In this document: in pieces, positions 42,438-51,336 of the stretch
Numbering within the stretch: the first letter of the stretch is position 1
How the letters are laid out: every line of letters starts with the position of its first letter
Assembly (NCBI GenBank): GCA_016840385.1
Contig: JAEOSL010000008.1
Coordinates: 5,163-69,162 of the forward strand
Direction of reading: 5' to 3'
Length of the DNA stretch: 64,000 nucleotides
Source: Candidatus Thorarchaeota archaeon
GTDB taxonomy: Archaea; Asgardarchaeota; Thorarchaeia; Thorarchaeales; Thorarchaeaceae
Notes under the pieces: model-generated
Databases searched by the model: none
The model's input: only the letters and a program-made list of their open reading frames with translations
Told to the model about the DNA's origin: nothing
Made by a program: the position numbers and the translations under genes

Positions 42438-43418
42438 CTAACGCCGCTTCAAAATCACCACAGCTACAAGGATTAGGACTGCACTGATTCCTCCACCCAG
42501 TATTATCAAATCTAGTGGTAATGGAGATGGTGGAGTATATGGCCATGATGAAAGGTTTGCCACTGTTGGTGATGAGTCAACTAACCAACGTGATATTGTA
42601 AGTATCATTGACCATTCTGAATCTGGGTCGTTATACTCATCCATATAGTCTGTACCATCACGGTCTCCATTCTCCTCATATTCAAAGTGAGGGCTGGAAA
42701 CAAAGTAATTTCCCTGACCAAATTCTCCAGCAATCATAGCCGGTTGATTGTTGTGTGTGTAGTTAGCTATGTAGATGACATCCTGACCTGGATCCGGTAC
42801 AAAATACCTTCCTGTTACGAAGAGTACTGACTGGTTCGCTGGCATATCTGAAAGATCCGGTCCTGTGCTATCCCTGTTGATTGACACGTTCGTCATTTGT
42901 CTGTCTTCAAGATCTTCGACTTCATATGAAGTTCCATTTACAAGAGCCAGATCAAAGAAAGTTGTGTATCCTTCGAAGTACGACCCATTCATTGCCATAG
43001 CAGCACTTCCGCGAACTCCAATGTACGAGCCGCCAAGGGCAATCCATTCACGGATGACCTGTAATCCCTCATCCCCCAACCTTCGCTCTGTAATAGGCCC
43101 GAGACCTTCTGGAATTGCGAGAATCTCACAAGCCCAAAGACATCCGTTGAGAAGATCCGTTGCATTGAAAATGAAGACACTAGCGTTCATCCATGTGAAC
43201 ATGTTGTACAATGCTTGACGACTTTCGTTCACTCGTGGATCGAAACTACTGAAGTAGCCCTCATAGATTCCGACAGTGATGCCAGTCAGATCCGTTGTTG
43301 CCGATCCCCCCGTTGGTTCTGCACTTGTGGGGATAGATTCATTTCCTATGAATGATGAGAATCCTGATACTATCAGGAGTGAAAGAAATACTATAGAGAG
43401 AGTTCTTCTACGTAACAT
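42438..43418 (-). CDS. Secreted BPL_N/glutamine-amidotransferase-like protein with C-terminal anchor
   Basis: A protein of about 326 residues with an N-terminal signal segment after MLRRRTLSIVFLSLLIVSG, an extracellular alpha/beta domain and a C-terminal membrane helix (LDLIILGGGISAVLILVAVVIL) followed by KRR. The domain looks like the class I glutamine amidotransferase fold of the biotin-protein-ligase N-terminal type: LGGSYIGVRGSAAMA corresponds to the nucleophile elbow GGGYIGxCAGA, but Arg replaces the catalytic Cys, and GQGNYFVSSPHFEY matches the GxGRxxxxxPHPE end. It is therefore probably a non-catalytic binder. Preferred start ATG 43418 gives a normal signal peptide. Confidence 0.65.
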   Translation of the reverse strand: MLRRRTLSIVFLSLLIVSGFSSFIGNESIPTSAEPTGGSATTDLTGITVGIYEGYFSSFDPRVNESRQALYNMFTWMNASVFIFNATDLLNGCLWACEILAIPEGLGPITERRLGDEGLQVIREWIALGGSYIGVRGSAAMAMNGSYFEGYTTFFDLALVNGTSYEVEDLEDRQMTNVSINRDSTGPDLSDMPANQSVLFVTGRYFVPDPGQDVIYIANYTHNNQPAMIAGEFGQGNYFVSSPHFEYEENGDRDGTDYMDEYNDPDSEWSMILTISRWLVDSSPTVANLSSWPYTPPSPLPLDLIILGGGISAVLILVAVVILKRR

Positions 43419-43537
43419 GGTTTGACCACATATCCTGAATGTCACTTCACCACTGCAGGATATTGAATATACAATATGGTTACTTATTGGCGCAAGTTTT
43501 TGTGACCAATCAGATCATGTCGTAGAACTAGCTTGAT

Positions 43538-43846
43538 TCACCAGCTACCTTCATTTTTGATTCCATTCTTTGATGTGATTGCCCAGCATTTCTTACCAAG
43601 AAACTCTGTTGCAACTATTATGTTTCTTTCTTCCATATTCTTGAGATGTTCTTTGAACTCTCTACATGTAACTATCAATCCATCAGTTAGTTGTACGAAC
43701 TTTTGATAGAGAGTTGTTTCAAATTCTAGAATCGAGTGACCAAAAGAAAGGATGATGAAATCCTCAACAACTGGTGGTACTGTGCTTTTTACTTCCGGTT
43801 TTTCTATTTCTCTGATTTTTGTGAATGATACGTGCAATTCAATCAC
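43538..43846 (-). CDS. Small hypothetical protein, possibly leaderless
   Basis: About 102 residues from GTG 43846. The frame is open back to 43906, but a strong TATA box (ATTATATATAC, about 43867-43876 on this strand) lies inside that extension and would start transcription at about 43845, so a leaderless GTG start is likely. The C-terminal part (LYQKFVQLTDGLIVTCREFKEHLKNMEERNIIVATEFLGKKCWAI) could form a small winged helix. No family recognised. The sequence is AT-rich and coding is plausible rather than proven. Confidence 0.45.
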   Translation of the reverse strand: MIELHVSFTKIREIEKPEVKSTVPPVVEDFIILSFGHSILEFETTLYQKFVQLTDGLIVTCREFKEHLKNMEERNIIVATEFLGKKCWAITSKNGIKNEGSW

Positions 43847-44028
43847 CAATACATCCTTCTCGAGAGTATATATAATGACGATGAAGTACACTTTGAAACG
43901 ATTCAAAAAGAACGGCTCATAGGCCTCTAAATCATCGAAAAATGGTTATAACAATTCAAAAAAGAAAGACACAGCCAGTATGCCTGCGTTTGCAAACATA
44001 CCAGCTAGTCGTACCCTAGGTCATTTCT

Positions 44029-45096
44029 TCAAAGCTCTGCATCACAGTTTTGACATGTGGTAATTCCCTGTTCATTCTTTGATCCACAATAGGGACAAAT
44101 TACCAGCACACGATCCCTTACAATCTCTCTTTCCCTTATTGTTTCAGTTGGTCTTGGAGTAGGAGTTGAGGGTGGTGCTCTGTAGTGGTCTACAGAAGGT
44201 GGTGCTACTTCTGGATCTTTCTTCTTGCTTCGACATACGCAACATAGTATACCCAATATGAGGACGCCTGCAATCAATCCAATAGCTGATATGCCGCCCA
44301 TATCAATGCCTCCAACGGTGATAACGCCAGAAGTATCTACGTCTATCCCAGCTGAGAACGTCAGAGTGTCTACTTCGTTTTCTGCATAGAACACAAAATA
44401 CCATGTGCCTGTGGTTGGAATGGTGTAGTCATCAATTGTGGATGTGTGCATATCGGTTTCAATACTGTATCCTGTAGATGAGAATCCATCTTCCCAATCA
44501 TCAAAGTTTGACTCGTCGCAAATGAAGAAATCCAATCCATCGGTTGAGAAGAAAGTTGAGAAATGTCCACCAACAACCGTTCCTGCACTGAATGTATATG
44601 AAAGGAAATAGTACTCTTCATCCTCTAGAACCAATCCATATCTTGTATAGGTGTAATCTGATGAAGAATAAATTGGAGTGTTATCTCCATTCACGTCGAT
44701 TGCGATATCTACGGTTACTGCATTTGACCCATCTGTATTATCAAAGACAATATACCAAGTGTCGCTAGTCGAAACAGTATGTGAGAATACATAAGTATGC
44801 ATGTCTGTTGCAATCTCATACCCCGATGCTGAACCGCCTAAATCCCAGGTTGCGAAATTAGCAGCATCGCAGATGAAGAAGTCTAATCCCTCAGTATCAA
44901 GGGATGTTTCAAAATATCCAGAAATCTCTTCTCCAGACGTTATTGTGATCCAGTATTCATCATATTCACCAGCTAGTATTGTTACGCTGGTGTACTCATT
45001 ATCAAATGGTAATGCTTCCGCAGGTTGTGCCTGAAATGCAACAACTGCAAATAGAAATACACAGAAGAGTAACGTGAATTGTTTTTTCGTTATCAT
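44029..45096 (-). CDS. Membrane protein with two extracellular GOLD-like repeats and a cytoplasmic zinc ribbon
   Basis: A 355-residue protein. Signal peptide to about residue 28; two related beta-sandwich units (about 35-150 and 150-262), each containing EGLDFFICDAANFATW or DGLDFFICDESNFDDW, then a TDMHT turn and TWYIVFDNTDG or TWYFVFYAENE. One membrane helix (about 268-290) is followed by CCVCRSKKKD, a Pro/Thr-rich stretch and a C-terminal zinc ribbon CPYCGSKNEQG...CQNCDAEL. The repeats recall the GOLD domain of p24 cargo receptors or bacterial PPC domains. Such a receptor-like layout, with an extracellular binder and an internal zinc ribbon, fits signalling or sorting. Start ATG 45096. Confidence 0.68.
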   Translation of the reverse strand: MITKKQFTLLFCVFLFAVVAFQAQPAEALPFDNEYTSVTILAGEYDEYWITITSGEEISGYFETSLDTEGLDFFICDAANFATWDLGGSASGYEIATDMHTYVFSHTVSTSDTWYIVFDNTDGSNAVTVDIAIDVNGDNTPIYSSSDYTYTRYGLVLEDEEYYFLSYTFSAGTVVGGHFSTFFSTDGLDFFICDESNFDDWEDGFSSTGYSIETDMHTSTIDDYTIPTTGTWYFVFYAENEVDTLTFSAGIDVDTSGVITVGGIDMGGISAIGLIAGVLILGILCCVCRSKKKDPEVAPPSVDHYRAPPSTPTPRPTETIREREIVRDRVLVICPYCGSKNEQGITTCQNCDAEL

Positions 45097-45204
45097 TGAA
45101 GGGTTGACCTCCGGGTATCTTCTTTTGTTCTCTTCGTCTAGACCACATATAACTTTCGCGTGTTTCCTTTATTGACCTGTAGTATATTCTCAAAGCGTCT
45201 TCTA

Positions 45205-46062
45205 TCAATAATCACTGAATGATGGTTCATCATCGAGAAACTCAGTAGGCAATCCCAAGTCTTCGAAAAACTTCTGAATTGCAATACATGCGAATTTCTC
45301 TGTGGAATAATGGGTTGCAGCAATGACTGTAATCTTGTTCTTCTGACATATCTCGTGAAATCTCAAGGATGGTTCATAGTCTGACTTCTTCCTGGTAACT
45401 CCAGTGATGTAGAATTTCACATCTGTTTCAGCAAGCTCCTCTACTATTTCCGGATAATTCCCTCCTCCTGCTACTACAGCAACCTTCTGGTTGAATTTCT
45501 GGTTTGATACGTGGACGTAGATCTTTGGGAGATGTCCTACTACTTCTTTTACCTTTCCAGATAGTTCGAAGTATGATGTGCATTCAGTTTTGCCAATGAC
45601 ACCGACCTTTGAACCAAAATAGTCGAAGAATTCTCTATCTGTTTCAATCTCTAAGGCACGTGCTAAGGATACTGTAGTACTGTAGGCTCCATTTCGGTCC
45701 AAAGGAACATGAATTGTATACAAAGAGATTCGATTCTCCTTCAGGACATCTAAGTACCTAGCAGGAATATTCCTGAACGGAAATCCCTCCAAAGATGTGT
45801 CCCATATCATGGGGTGGTGAGTGAAAATCAGTGCATCTTCTACTCCCGATGCGATAATCCGGTCAAGAACTGGTTCACTTGGGAAAACAGCTGTATACAC
45901 TTTGTTGACTTCTGTTGCGTTGTCAAGAGCAAGACCTTTCCAAGTTGTCCTGAATTTCTTTGTGGCATAATCACCAAGATCGAATGAGCTCCATTCACCT
46001 TCATTGACCTTATTAATTTCAAACTCTTTGTCTAATTTCTTGTAGACTTCCTCTGCTTGCAA
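45205..46062 (-). CDS. Nif3/DUF34-family protein
   Basis: A 285-residue protein of the Nif3 (YqfO, GTP cyclohydrolase 1 type 2) family. Metal-binding histidines are seen in LIFTHHPMIWD, in TIHVPLDRNGAYS and in IAATHYSTEKFACIAI near the C-terminus, with an AGGGNYPEIVEEL in the middle. The protein forms hexameric rings with a dinuclear metal site in relatives; its true reaction is debated. The start is TTG 46062, next to the remnant at 46116. The neighbours offer no clue. Confidence 0.8.
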   Translation of the reverse strand: MQAEEVYKKLDKEFEINKVNEGEWSSFDLGDYATKKFRTTWKGLALDNATEVNKVYTAVFPSEPVLDRIIASGVEDALIFTHHPMIWDTSLEGFPFRNIPARYLDVLKENRISLYTIHVPLDRNGAYSTTVSLARALEIETDREFFDYFGSKVGVIGKTECTSYFELSGKVKEVVGHLPKIYVHVSNQKFNQKVAVVAGGGNYPEIVEELAETDVKFYITGVTRKKSDYEPSLRFHEICQKNKITVIAATHYSTEKFACIAIQKFFEDLGLPTEFLDDEPSFSDY

Positions 46063-46115
46063 TTTGATTTACTCCCATCGCCTCTGGACTTCTTATACTT
46101 CCATATCTCTTTTTG

Positions 46116-46177
46116 CTAATCACAGAGTCTGAGAACAATGTGGTCTTTCAGAATCTTGAGAGTATCTAATCCTACTA
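46116..46177 (-). pseudogene. Remnant of a luciferase-like (F420-type) monooxygenase C-terminus
   Basis: In this gap the reverse frame reads GLDTLKILKDHIVLRLCD and a stop at 46116. This nearly copies the C-terminus GLDMIKLLKDHIVPKL of the fragment at 47008. Upstream of GLD the match dissolves and the frame runs into the end of the next gene. It looks like a decayed second copy of the same gene. Confidence 0.4.
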
Positions 46178-46186
46178 TGTCTACAA

Positions 46187-46876
46187 TTAAATCTGGCTTG
46201 GTACATCAATTACAATTATTTCAGTTCCATGTATTAGGATTCTATCAAAGGAATATCCATAGATACTCCAATCTGAGAATGCGTAGATTGTAAAGTTCAC
46301 ATCCGCACCATGAATTGCCCTTATTGAGATTGTAAAATGAATACTATTTGTCGACTCTCGGGGATGGAAAGTACTAGAACCCAGCAGGACTCCGAATCTC
46401 CATTCGATACTTCCATTCCAGGATGCATCTGTGGATGTCGTCACTTGAACTGCTCCCTCACCATGCGCTTCAGATGAGTCCGCTACCATTAGGTTATCTG
46501 AACGCAAATCGATCAAGGTTTGACCTCCCTCGATCCAACCCACTTCACCAATATCTGCTGCTGACCCACGAACATCCTCTCGGAGAGAGAATTCATAGTA
46601 ATCGTATTCGGATGTATTGCTAACTAAATTAATTTCCCAAGTGAGACCGATTTCACCTACTGTAACATTCTCTCCGCTAATGTCCACCGAGTAGATGACC
46701 ACATGCTGATCATCAAAAGGGGTTACAGCGATTACAGGCTCATTTGTTATCGTTAGTTGTGGCCTGAAGAAATAGACCAAGGAAATACCTGCAATGACAA
46801 TTGTCACAATAAGTAGGACGCTTAGAATCTTCATCTTGCGTGATGTTCCCGCTAGAATAGAATGATAACTACGCAT
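46187..46876 (-). CDS. Membrane-anchored extracellular protein, unknown function
   Basis: A 229-residue protein with one N-terminal helix (about residues 14-37, KILSVLLIVTIVIAGISLVYFF) and an extracellular beta-rich domain of about 190 residues containing potential N-glycosylation sites. There is no C-terminal anchor, so the N-terminal helix is probably a signal anchor. The start ATG 46876 has GGGG about 8 nt upstream. It lies between two decayed pieces of a luciferase-like gene and has no recognised family. Confidence 0.6.
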   Translation of the reverse strand: MRSYHSILAGTSRKMKILSVLLIVTIVIAGISLVYFFRPQLTITNEPVIAVTPFDDQHVVIYSVDISGENVTVGEIGLTWEINLVSNTSEYDYYEFSLREDVRGSAADIGEVGWIEGGQTLIDLRSDNLMVADSSEAHGEGAVQVTTSTDASWNGSIEWRFGVLLGSSTFHPRESTNSIHFTISIRAIHGADVNFTIYAFSDWSIYGYSFDRILIHGTEIIVIDVPSQI

Positions 46877-47007
46877 AAAATCGCCCCTCAGTACAATTTA
46901 AGAATCGGAAACATAAAAGGATTGGCAATAAAATAATCATGGAGTCCTCCAACGAGTTTCACTTTCGATAATTACCGACAATGCACACCAAGTGACAGTG
47001 GAGAAAA

Positions 47008-47427
47008 TCAGAGTTTGGGGACGATATGATCTTTCAGCAACTTGATCATATCTAATCCGTTCTTCAGAAGGTCACCAACCATGGGAAGACCTAGAACCAT
47101 TATGTCTACTTCATTCTTGAATTTGGAGAGTTCCTCAACAACTGAATCTACTGTACCTGAGAGTTCCTGTTTAAGCATGGCCTCTAGGACTTTGGGTTTC
47201 CACTCGTCAGTTATCTCTTCAAACAGCCAGTGTTGATTCAAACGTTCCTTCTTTCTCTCTTCAAAGTCATCGGCATCTTCTCCAATTACCGATGTGCAAA
47301 GATAAATCGACCATTTCAGTTCATTAAAGTCACGACCAACCTTTTCGCATGCTTCTTTCACTCGTTTCTTTTTCTCTGTGAAATCTTCTGGTGTTTTTGA
47401 ATCATAGTTTAGTCCAAAAGGAATATT
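47008..47427 (-). pseudogene. C-terminal fragment of a luciferase-like (F420-dependent type) monooxygenase
   Basis: The reading frame is open from 47427 to the stop at 47008 and translates to NIPFGLNYDSKTPEDFTEKK followed by KEACEKVGRDFNELKWSIYL, which matches the last third of luciferase-like flavin or F420 monooxygenases, including the typical EACEKVGRD. The N-terminal 200 or so residues with the active site are missing: an in-frame stop lies just before, next to the end of the TPR gene. A complete small gene beginning at GTG 47361 cannot be excluded, but truncation is more likely. It shares its C-terminal segment with the remnant at 46116. Confidence 0.65.
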
Positions 47428-47430
47428 TTA

Positions 47431-48132
47431 CTACTTCGCGACTTCTTGGGTCTTCTTAATTCTTTCCAGCATACGTTTAGCTCCCGATATATCTGGATTT
47501 ATTTCCAACACTTTTTGAAGAGCTTCAATAGCCAAATCAAACTTCCCCAAGTCATCGTAAATCTTACTCAAAGCTGACCAAGATTCAATTTTAGTAGGTT
47601 TAATTTCAACTGCTTTTTTCCAACATTCAATTGCTTTCTCAGTTTCATCTTTGTTAATATAAGCAATTGCCATGTTATTCCACGCTTCATGATCATCTGG
47701 CGCTAAAGTAACTATTTTAGCGTAAAATTCAATTGCATTGTCATAAGCTCCTAATTCTCTGAAAGTATTAGCAACATTATACATACAATCTATATCATCA
47801 GGCTTAATTCTTAAAGCTCTTCCCCAACAAGGGAATGCTTTCTCCCAATCCTCTTTACCCATGTAAAATACGTTCCCCAAATTGTACCAAGCATCAAAAT
47901 GGTCCGGATTTAGTTCAGTTGTTTTTAAGAAACATTCAATTGCTCCATCTGCATCTCCCGCTCTGGCATATTTTTCGCCTTCATCATAGTGTTTCTGGGC
48001 TTCAAGCTTTTCCTTTTTTGTTACTTTCTTCTTTTTTACTACTTTCTTCTTTTTCGTTACTTTCTTCTTTTTTGCTACTTTCTTCTTTTTCGTTACTTTC
48101 TTCTTTTTTGCTACTTTCTTCTTTTTTGTCAT
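47431..48132 (-). CDS. Lysine-rich tail plus TPR protein
   Basis: A protein of about 233 residues in two parts. Residues 1-40 are made of a repeated KKKKVAKK/KKKKVTKK hexapeptide-like unit, an extremely basic tail like those of histone H1 or chromatin-binding tails. The rest holds five tetratricopeptide repeats, e.g. DAWYNLGNVFYMGKEDWEKA, DCMYNVANTFRELGAYDNAI, EAWNNMAIAYINKDETEKAI and ESWSALSKIYDDLGKFDLAI. TPRs bind other proteins. The basic tail may bind nucleic acid or membrane. ATG 48132 has GGGAT 8 nt upstream. Confidence 0.75.
   Translation of the reverse strand: MTKKKKVAKKKKVTKKKKVAKKKKVTKKKKVVKKKKVTKKEKLEAQKHYDEGEKYARAGDADGAIECFLKTTELNPDHFDAWYNLGNVFYMGKEDWEKAFPCWGRALRIKPDDIDCMYNVANTFRELGAYDNAIEFYAKIVTLAPDDHEAWNNMAIAYINKDETEKAIECWKKAVEIKPTKIESWSALSKIYDDLGKFDLAIEALQKVLEINPDISGAKRMLERIKKTQEVAK
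48019..48131. repeat. Tandem repeat encoding the Lys-rich tail
   Basis: Short direct repeats of about 18 bp (plus strand reading TTTCTTCTTTTT-C/T-G-CTACT variants) encode the basic tail of the TPR gene. Alternate units differ mainly at the Ala/Thr codon, giving a higher-order 36-bp period. Replication slippage could change the tail length between strains. Confidence 0.65.
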
Positions 48133-48370
48133 ACCCATCAATCCCTTTCAATATCTAGTAATTCTTGTCTATCAATTTTCTTTCATCCTATCTAGTCACG
48201 TTGATTCTATTGCATCAATGGTTACATTCCGTATCTAATCTATCTTACTTTTCCCTTCTTTCAGGATATCTATTGTTATCCGAATCCTATTTATGAGAGA
48301 AATATCAGCGAAGGCGTACGTTCGATAATTACTGAATCAGCCCCACGGCTGACGATGGAGGATTAGTCAT

Positions 48371-49888
48371 TTGGTAGAGTATAACAAAGTCAATGATGAA
48401 GTGGTCAAGAAATTGGTCGCGATTTGTGGCGATCAATACGTCACGACCAGTGAACCCCTTCGTCACAGTTACATGGCGCGCGGCATCATGGGTATGGAAG
48501 CAGAATTGCCTGAGGTCATTGTGAGGCCCGAGAACGCAGAACAGGTCTCCAAGATTCTCATGGTGGCTAATGACAACCTAAGCCCGGTCACACCCGCAGC
48601 TGGCGGTCTAAGTGGTGGATTCGCACTCCCTGCAATTCAGCCCGGCGGCATCTACATGGACATGACAAGAATGGACAAGATGACGGTTGATACAGAAAAC
48701 CGAGTCATGGTCGTAGAGCCTGGTGTGAAATCTGGCGATGCCTGGAGAATTTTCAAAGTTCAATATCCTGATTGGGCACCACCAATCCCCGACGGTGCAC
48801 CACCTGCAGCAACTGTGCTGGGTGATGCCATCGAGCGTGGATTCAGTTTAGTGACTGGTGTATATGGTCCTCAGGCAGATATGATAATGGGTTTGGAGGT
48901 AGTCCTACCAACAGGGGAAATATTCCACACTGGTTCATGGGCACTACCTGGTGCAAAGCCATTCTATCGCTGGGGTATTGGTCCTAATCCTGACGGTCTC
49001 TTCTTAGGCTCTCAGGGTTCAATGGGTATCATCACCAAGTGTGCAATCAAAATGGTTCCTCATCCTCACTTCAAGACGGTGGTGGCATATGGCGGTGAAA
49101 CCTGGGATGACATCGTCAAACCCGCTTGGGAAATTTCAAAGCATGAGATGGGAATCGCTGAACGTACCGTCATGGTGCAAGGCGGAAACTATGAACTAGT
49201 TATGACACGTTGGCCCAAGAAGCAAGTTCCCACCTCTTATGACTTTTACAAGAAAATCGGTGTCGACAAGAAGTGGATGAACTACGAGGTCTGGGCTTGG
49301 ACCCAAGAAGAGCTTGATTATACTCTCAACGGTATAGACAAAATCTACAAGGATTTCGAGGTTCGCGAGAAGCGCACTCTACCTCAACAACAGCTTCATC
49401 CCAAGCAGGTCGCATCACGACTCAAGAAGCCCAATGTGATTGCAGTTCCCTATTCACTCTGGGAGGCCGGTTTCTTGTTCATAACCTGGTACTGTCCTTG
49501 GCTTGAGTCAAGCGTTATGATGGAGGAGTACTGTGCCGCAATGGCAGACCATGGATTCCCTGAAACCATGTGGGTCGCTTCAATCGATCACGCAAGGCAG
49601 GCAATCGTGATGCCTATCCTATGCTTCGATAGTACTGAGCCAAAGATTATGGACAGAATCCGTGACTTCAACTTAGAAACCACAAGGAGCTTTTTGAAGA
49701 AGGGCTGGATCAATTACCGACCAGACCCATTCGTCCACGCTCCTGAAACCTTCAAGGAAGCTAAGGAATACTACAAGATGCTGCTTAAGTTCCGCAAAGT
49801 CCTCGACCCGAATCTTATTTTGCATCCAGGTCGACTCGCAATCCCATGGGACAGCGTTTCGGACCTTCCTGACCCAAGCAAGGAGTGA
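48371..49888 (+). CDS. FAD-binding oxidase/dehydrogenase, GlcD-like
   Basis: A 505-residue protein of the PCMH/vanillyl-alcohol-oxidase type. The FAD domain shows PEVIVRPENAEQVSKILMVAN, PVTPAAGGLSGGFA and GIYMDMTRMDKMTVDTENRV followed by VEPGV, then LGSQGSMGIITKCAIKMVPHP. The C-terminal substrate domain ends RKVLDPNLILHPGRL. With the overlapping Fe-S partner it forms a GlcD/GlcF-like pair that oxidises a hydroxy acid such as glycolate or lactate, or an alkyl-chain alcohol, passing electrons on. TTG 48371 has GGAGG about 9 nt upstream. The gene is visibly higher in G+C than many neighbours. Confidence 0.85.
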   Translation: MVEYNKVNDEVVKKLVAICGDQYVTTSEPLRHSYMARGIMGMEAELPEVIVRPENAEQVSKILMVANDNLSPVTPAAGGLSGGFALPAIQPGGIYMDMTRMDKMTVDTENRVMVVEPGVKSGDAWRIFKVQYPDWAPPIPDGAPPAATVLGDAIERGFSLVTGVYGPQADMIMGLEVVLPTGEIFHTGSWALPGAKPFYRWGIGPNPDGLFLGSQGSMGIITKCAIKMVPHPHFKTVVAYGGETWDDIVKPAWEISKHEMGIAERTVMVQGGNYELVMTRWPKKQVPTSYDFYKKIGVDKKWMNYEVWAWTQEELDYTLNGIDKIYKDFEVREKRTLPQQQLHPKQVASRLKKPNVIAVPYSLWEAGFLFITWYCPWLESSVMMEEYCAAMADHGFPETMWVASIDHARQAIVMPILCFDSTEPKIMDRIRDFNLETTRSFLKKGWINYRPDPFVHAPETFKEAKEYYKMLLKFRKVLDPNLILHPGRLAIPWDSVSDLPDPSKE

Positions 49889-49893
49889 TTGAC

Positions 49894-51201
49894 ATGAACT
49901 TAGAAGAACTTCGAAAAGTCAACGCACGATGTATCCACTGCCGAGCCTGTCAGTACGCCTACTCTGGTGAACCCGATAGAGAGGGTAAAGACGAAGAGTA
50001 CACAGGAATGCTTCAGGGATGCCCTGCAGGCCTCTATTTTGGCTGGGAAGGCTACTACAACTCAGGAAAGCAGTGGATGGCACGAGCTTTCTTGAATGGA
50101 GAACTTCCTGCAAGTAAAGAACTACTTGAGGTTGCAGAAGCTTGTACAACCTGTGGAATGTGTGAGACCCAGTGTCCCAACTACATTGACACAGTTGCAG
50201 TTACTGAAGCTCTCCGTGCTGCAATAATTGAATCAGGTGTTGAACCTCTAAGCAAACACAAGGGTATGGGTGACCGTGTTGCAAAAGAAGACATGCGTAA
50301 TCCATATGGTGAACCAAGAGAAGACCGAACTAAATGGTTCAGTGGTGTTATCGATAAGCCTGATACCAAAATTGCATACTATGTCGGTTGTACAGCTGCA
50401 TACAGACAACAGCAGATTGCTGACCACACAGCGAGCATCCTCAAGAAACTTGGTGTTGATTTCACTGTAGTCAGCAAGGAAGTATGTTGTGGCTCTCCAA
50501 TCCTAAGGTCAGGTATTAGAGACACTGCTAAAGAAGTCATGAAAGAAAACATTGAGATATTCAAGGACTTTGATTTACTGATCTTTAGTTGTGCGGGTTG
50601 TTACAAGACATTCCGAAATGACTATCCTGAACACACTGGTGAACCTCTGCCATTCAAGGTGATTCACACTGTCGATTTCATCAACGAATATATGAAAGAA
50701 GGCAAAGTGAAGATTGACAAAGAATATGCTGAGAAAGTAACTTGGCATGATCCCTGTCACCTCATGCGACACTGCGGTCTCAAGATGGAGAAGGAGATTC
50801 TTGAGAAATCTGAAAACTGGCTTCTTGACAGTCGTCAGGCTGAGAAGGTTAAGCTGGCCTACTATGAAGTTCCACGTGAGGTCATGGCAGGTATTCCTGG
50901 TCTCGATCTAACAGAGATGTACAGGAATCGCGGTGATAGCTTTTGCTGCGGAGCTGGTGGTGGTGTTAAAGCCCAATTTCCAGATCTGGCTATGTTCGCA
51001 TCTAAGGAACGTCTGAAGGAAGCAACTGCTACAGGTGCTGATGTCCTTATGACTTCCTGTCCGTTCTGTGTTACTAATTTCTTGGATGGAATTAAAGCAC
51101 TAAAGAAGGAAGAGGAAGAAACCGGAAAGGATCTCTCAGCTGTAGGTTCTAAACTGAAAGTTGTTGAGTTGCTAGAGCTCTTTGATGAGCTCATTGAATA
51201 G
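49894..51201 (+). CDS. Fe-S oxidoreductase, GlcF/HdrB-like with two CCG domains
   Basis: A 435-residue protein. The N-terminal ferredoxin part has CIHCRACQY...GCPAGL and CTTCGMCETQCPNY (two 4Fe-4S clusters). Two cysteine-rich CCG domains follow: GCTAAYRQQ...EVCCGSP...FSCAGCYKTF and HDPCHLMRHCG...SFCCGAGGG...TSCPFCVTN. The CCG sites in relatives hold noncubane clusters or receive electrons. It begins 5 bp after the FAD subunit's stop, with GGAGT 7 nt before ATG 49894, so the two are translated together. Electrons from the GlcD-like flavin probably flow through this subunit to a membrane carrier or heterodisulfide. A decayed copy of its 3' end lies at 52590. Confidence 0.86.
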   Translation: MNLEELRKVNARCIHCRACQYAYSGEPDREGKDEEYTGMLQGCPAGLYFGWEGYYNSGKQWMARAFLNGELPASKELLEVAEACTTCGMCETQCPNYIDTVAVTEALRAAIIESGVEPLSKHKGMGDRVAKEDMRNPYGEPREDRTKWFSGVIDKPDTKIAYYVGCTAAYRQQQIADHTASILKKLGVDFTVVSKEVCCGSPILRSGIRDTAKEVMKENIEIFKDFDLLIFSCAGCYKTFRNDYPEHTGEPLPFKVIHTVDFINEYMKEGKVKIDKEYAEKVTWHDPCHLMRHCGLKMEKEILEKSENWLLDSRQAEKVKLAYYEVPREVMAGIPGLDLTEMYRNRGDSFCCGAGGGVKAQFPDLAMFASKERLKEATATGADVLMTSCPFCVTNFLDGIKALKKEEEETGKDLSAVGSKLKVVELLELFDELIE

Positions 51202-51336
51202 AATATGAGTTGCTATAGTTGACGATTTGCTGTGGAGGTCAAATACCTCTACAGCAATGGCTCTCCTTTCCTCCGCTCATGTTAAGTCAATACACTCCTT
51301 AGCTTAGTTGGAAAGCGAGGGTGTAATAATTTACGT

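Noticed and set aside
47989..48195. Phe/Tyr/Leu-repeat frame on the plus strand, and the repeats as a possible CRISPR array
   Set aside because: The repeats are in frame within the lysine-rich tail of the TPR gene, have no spacers, and the plus-strand protein is an artefact.
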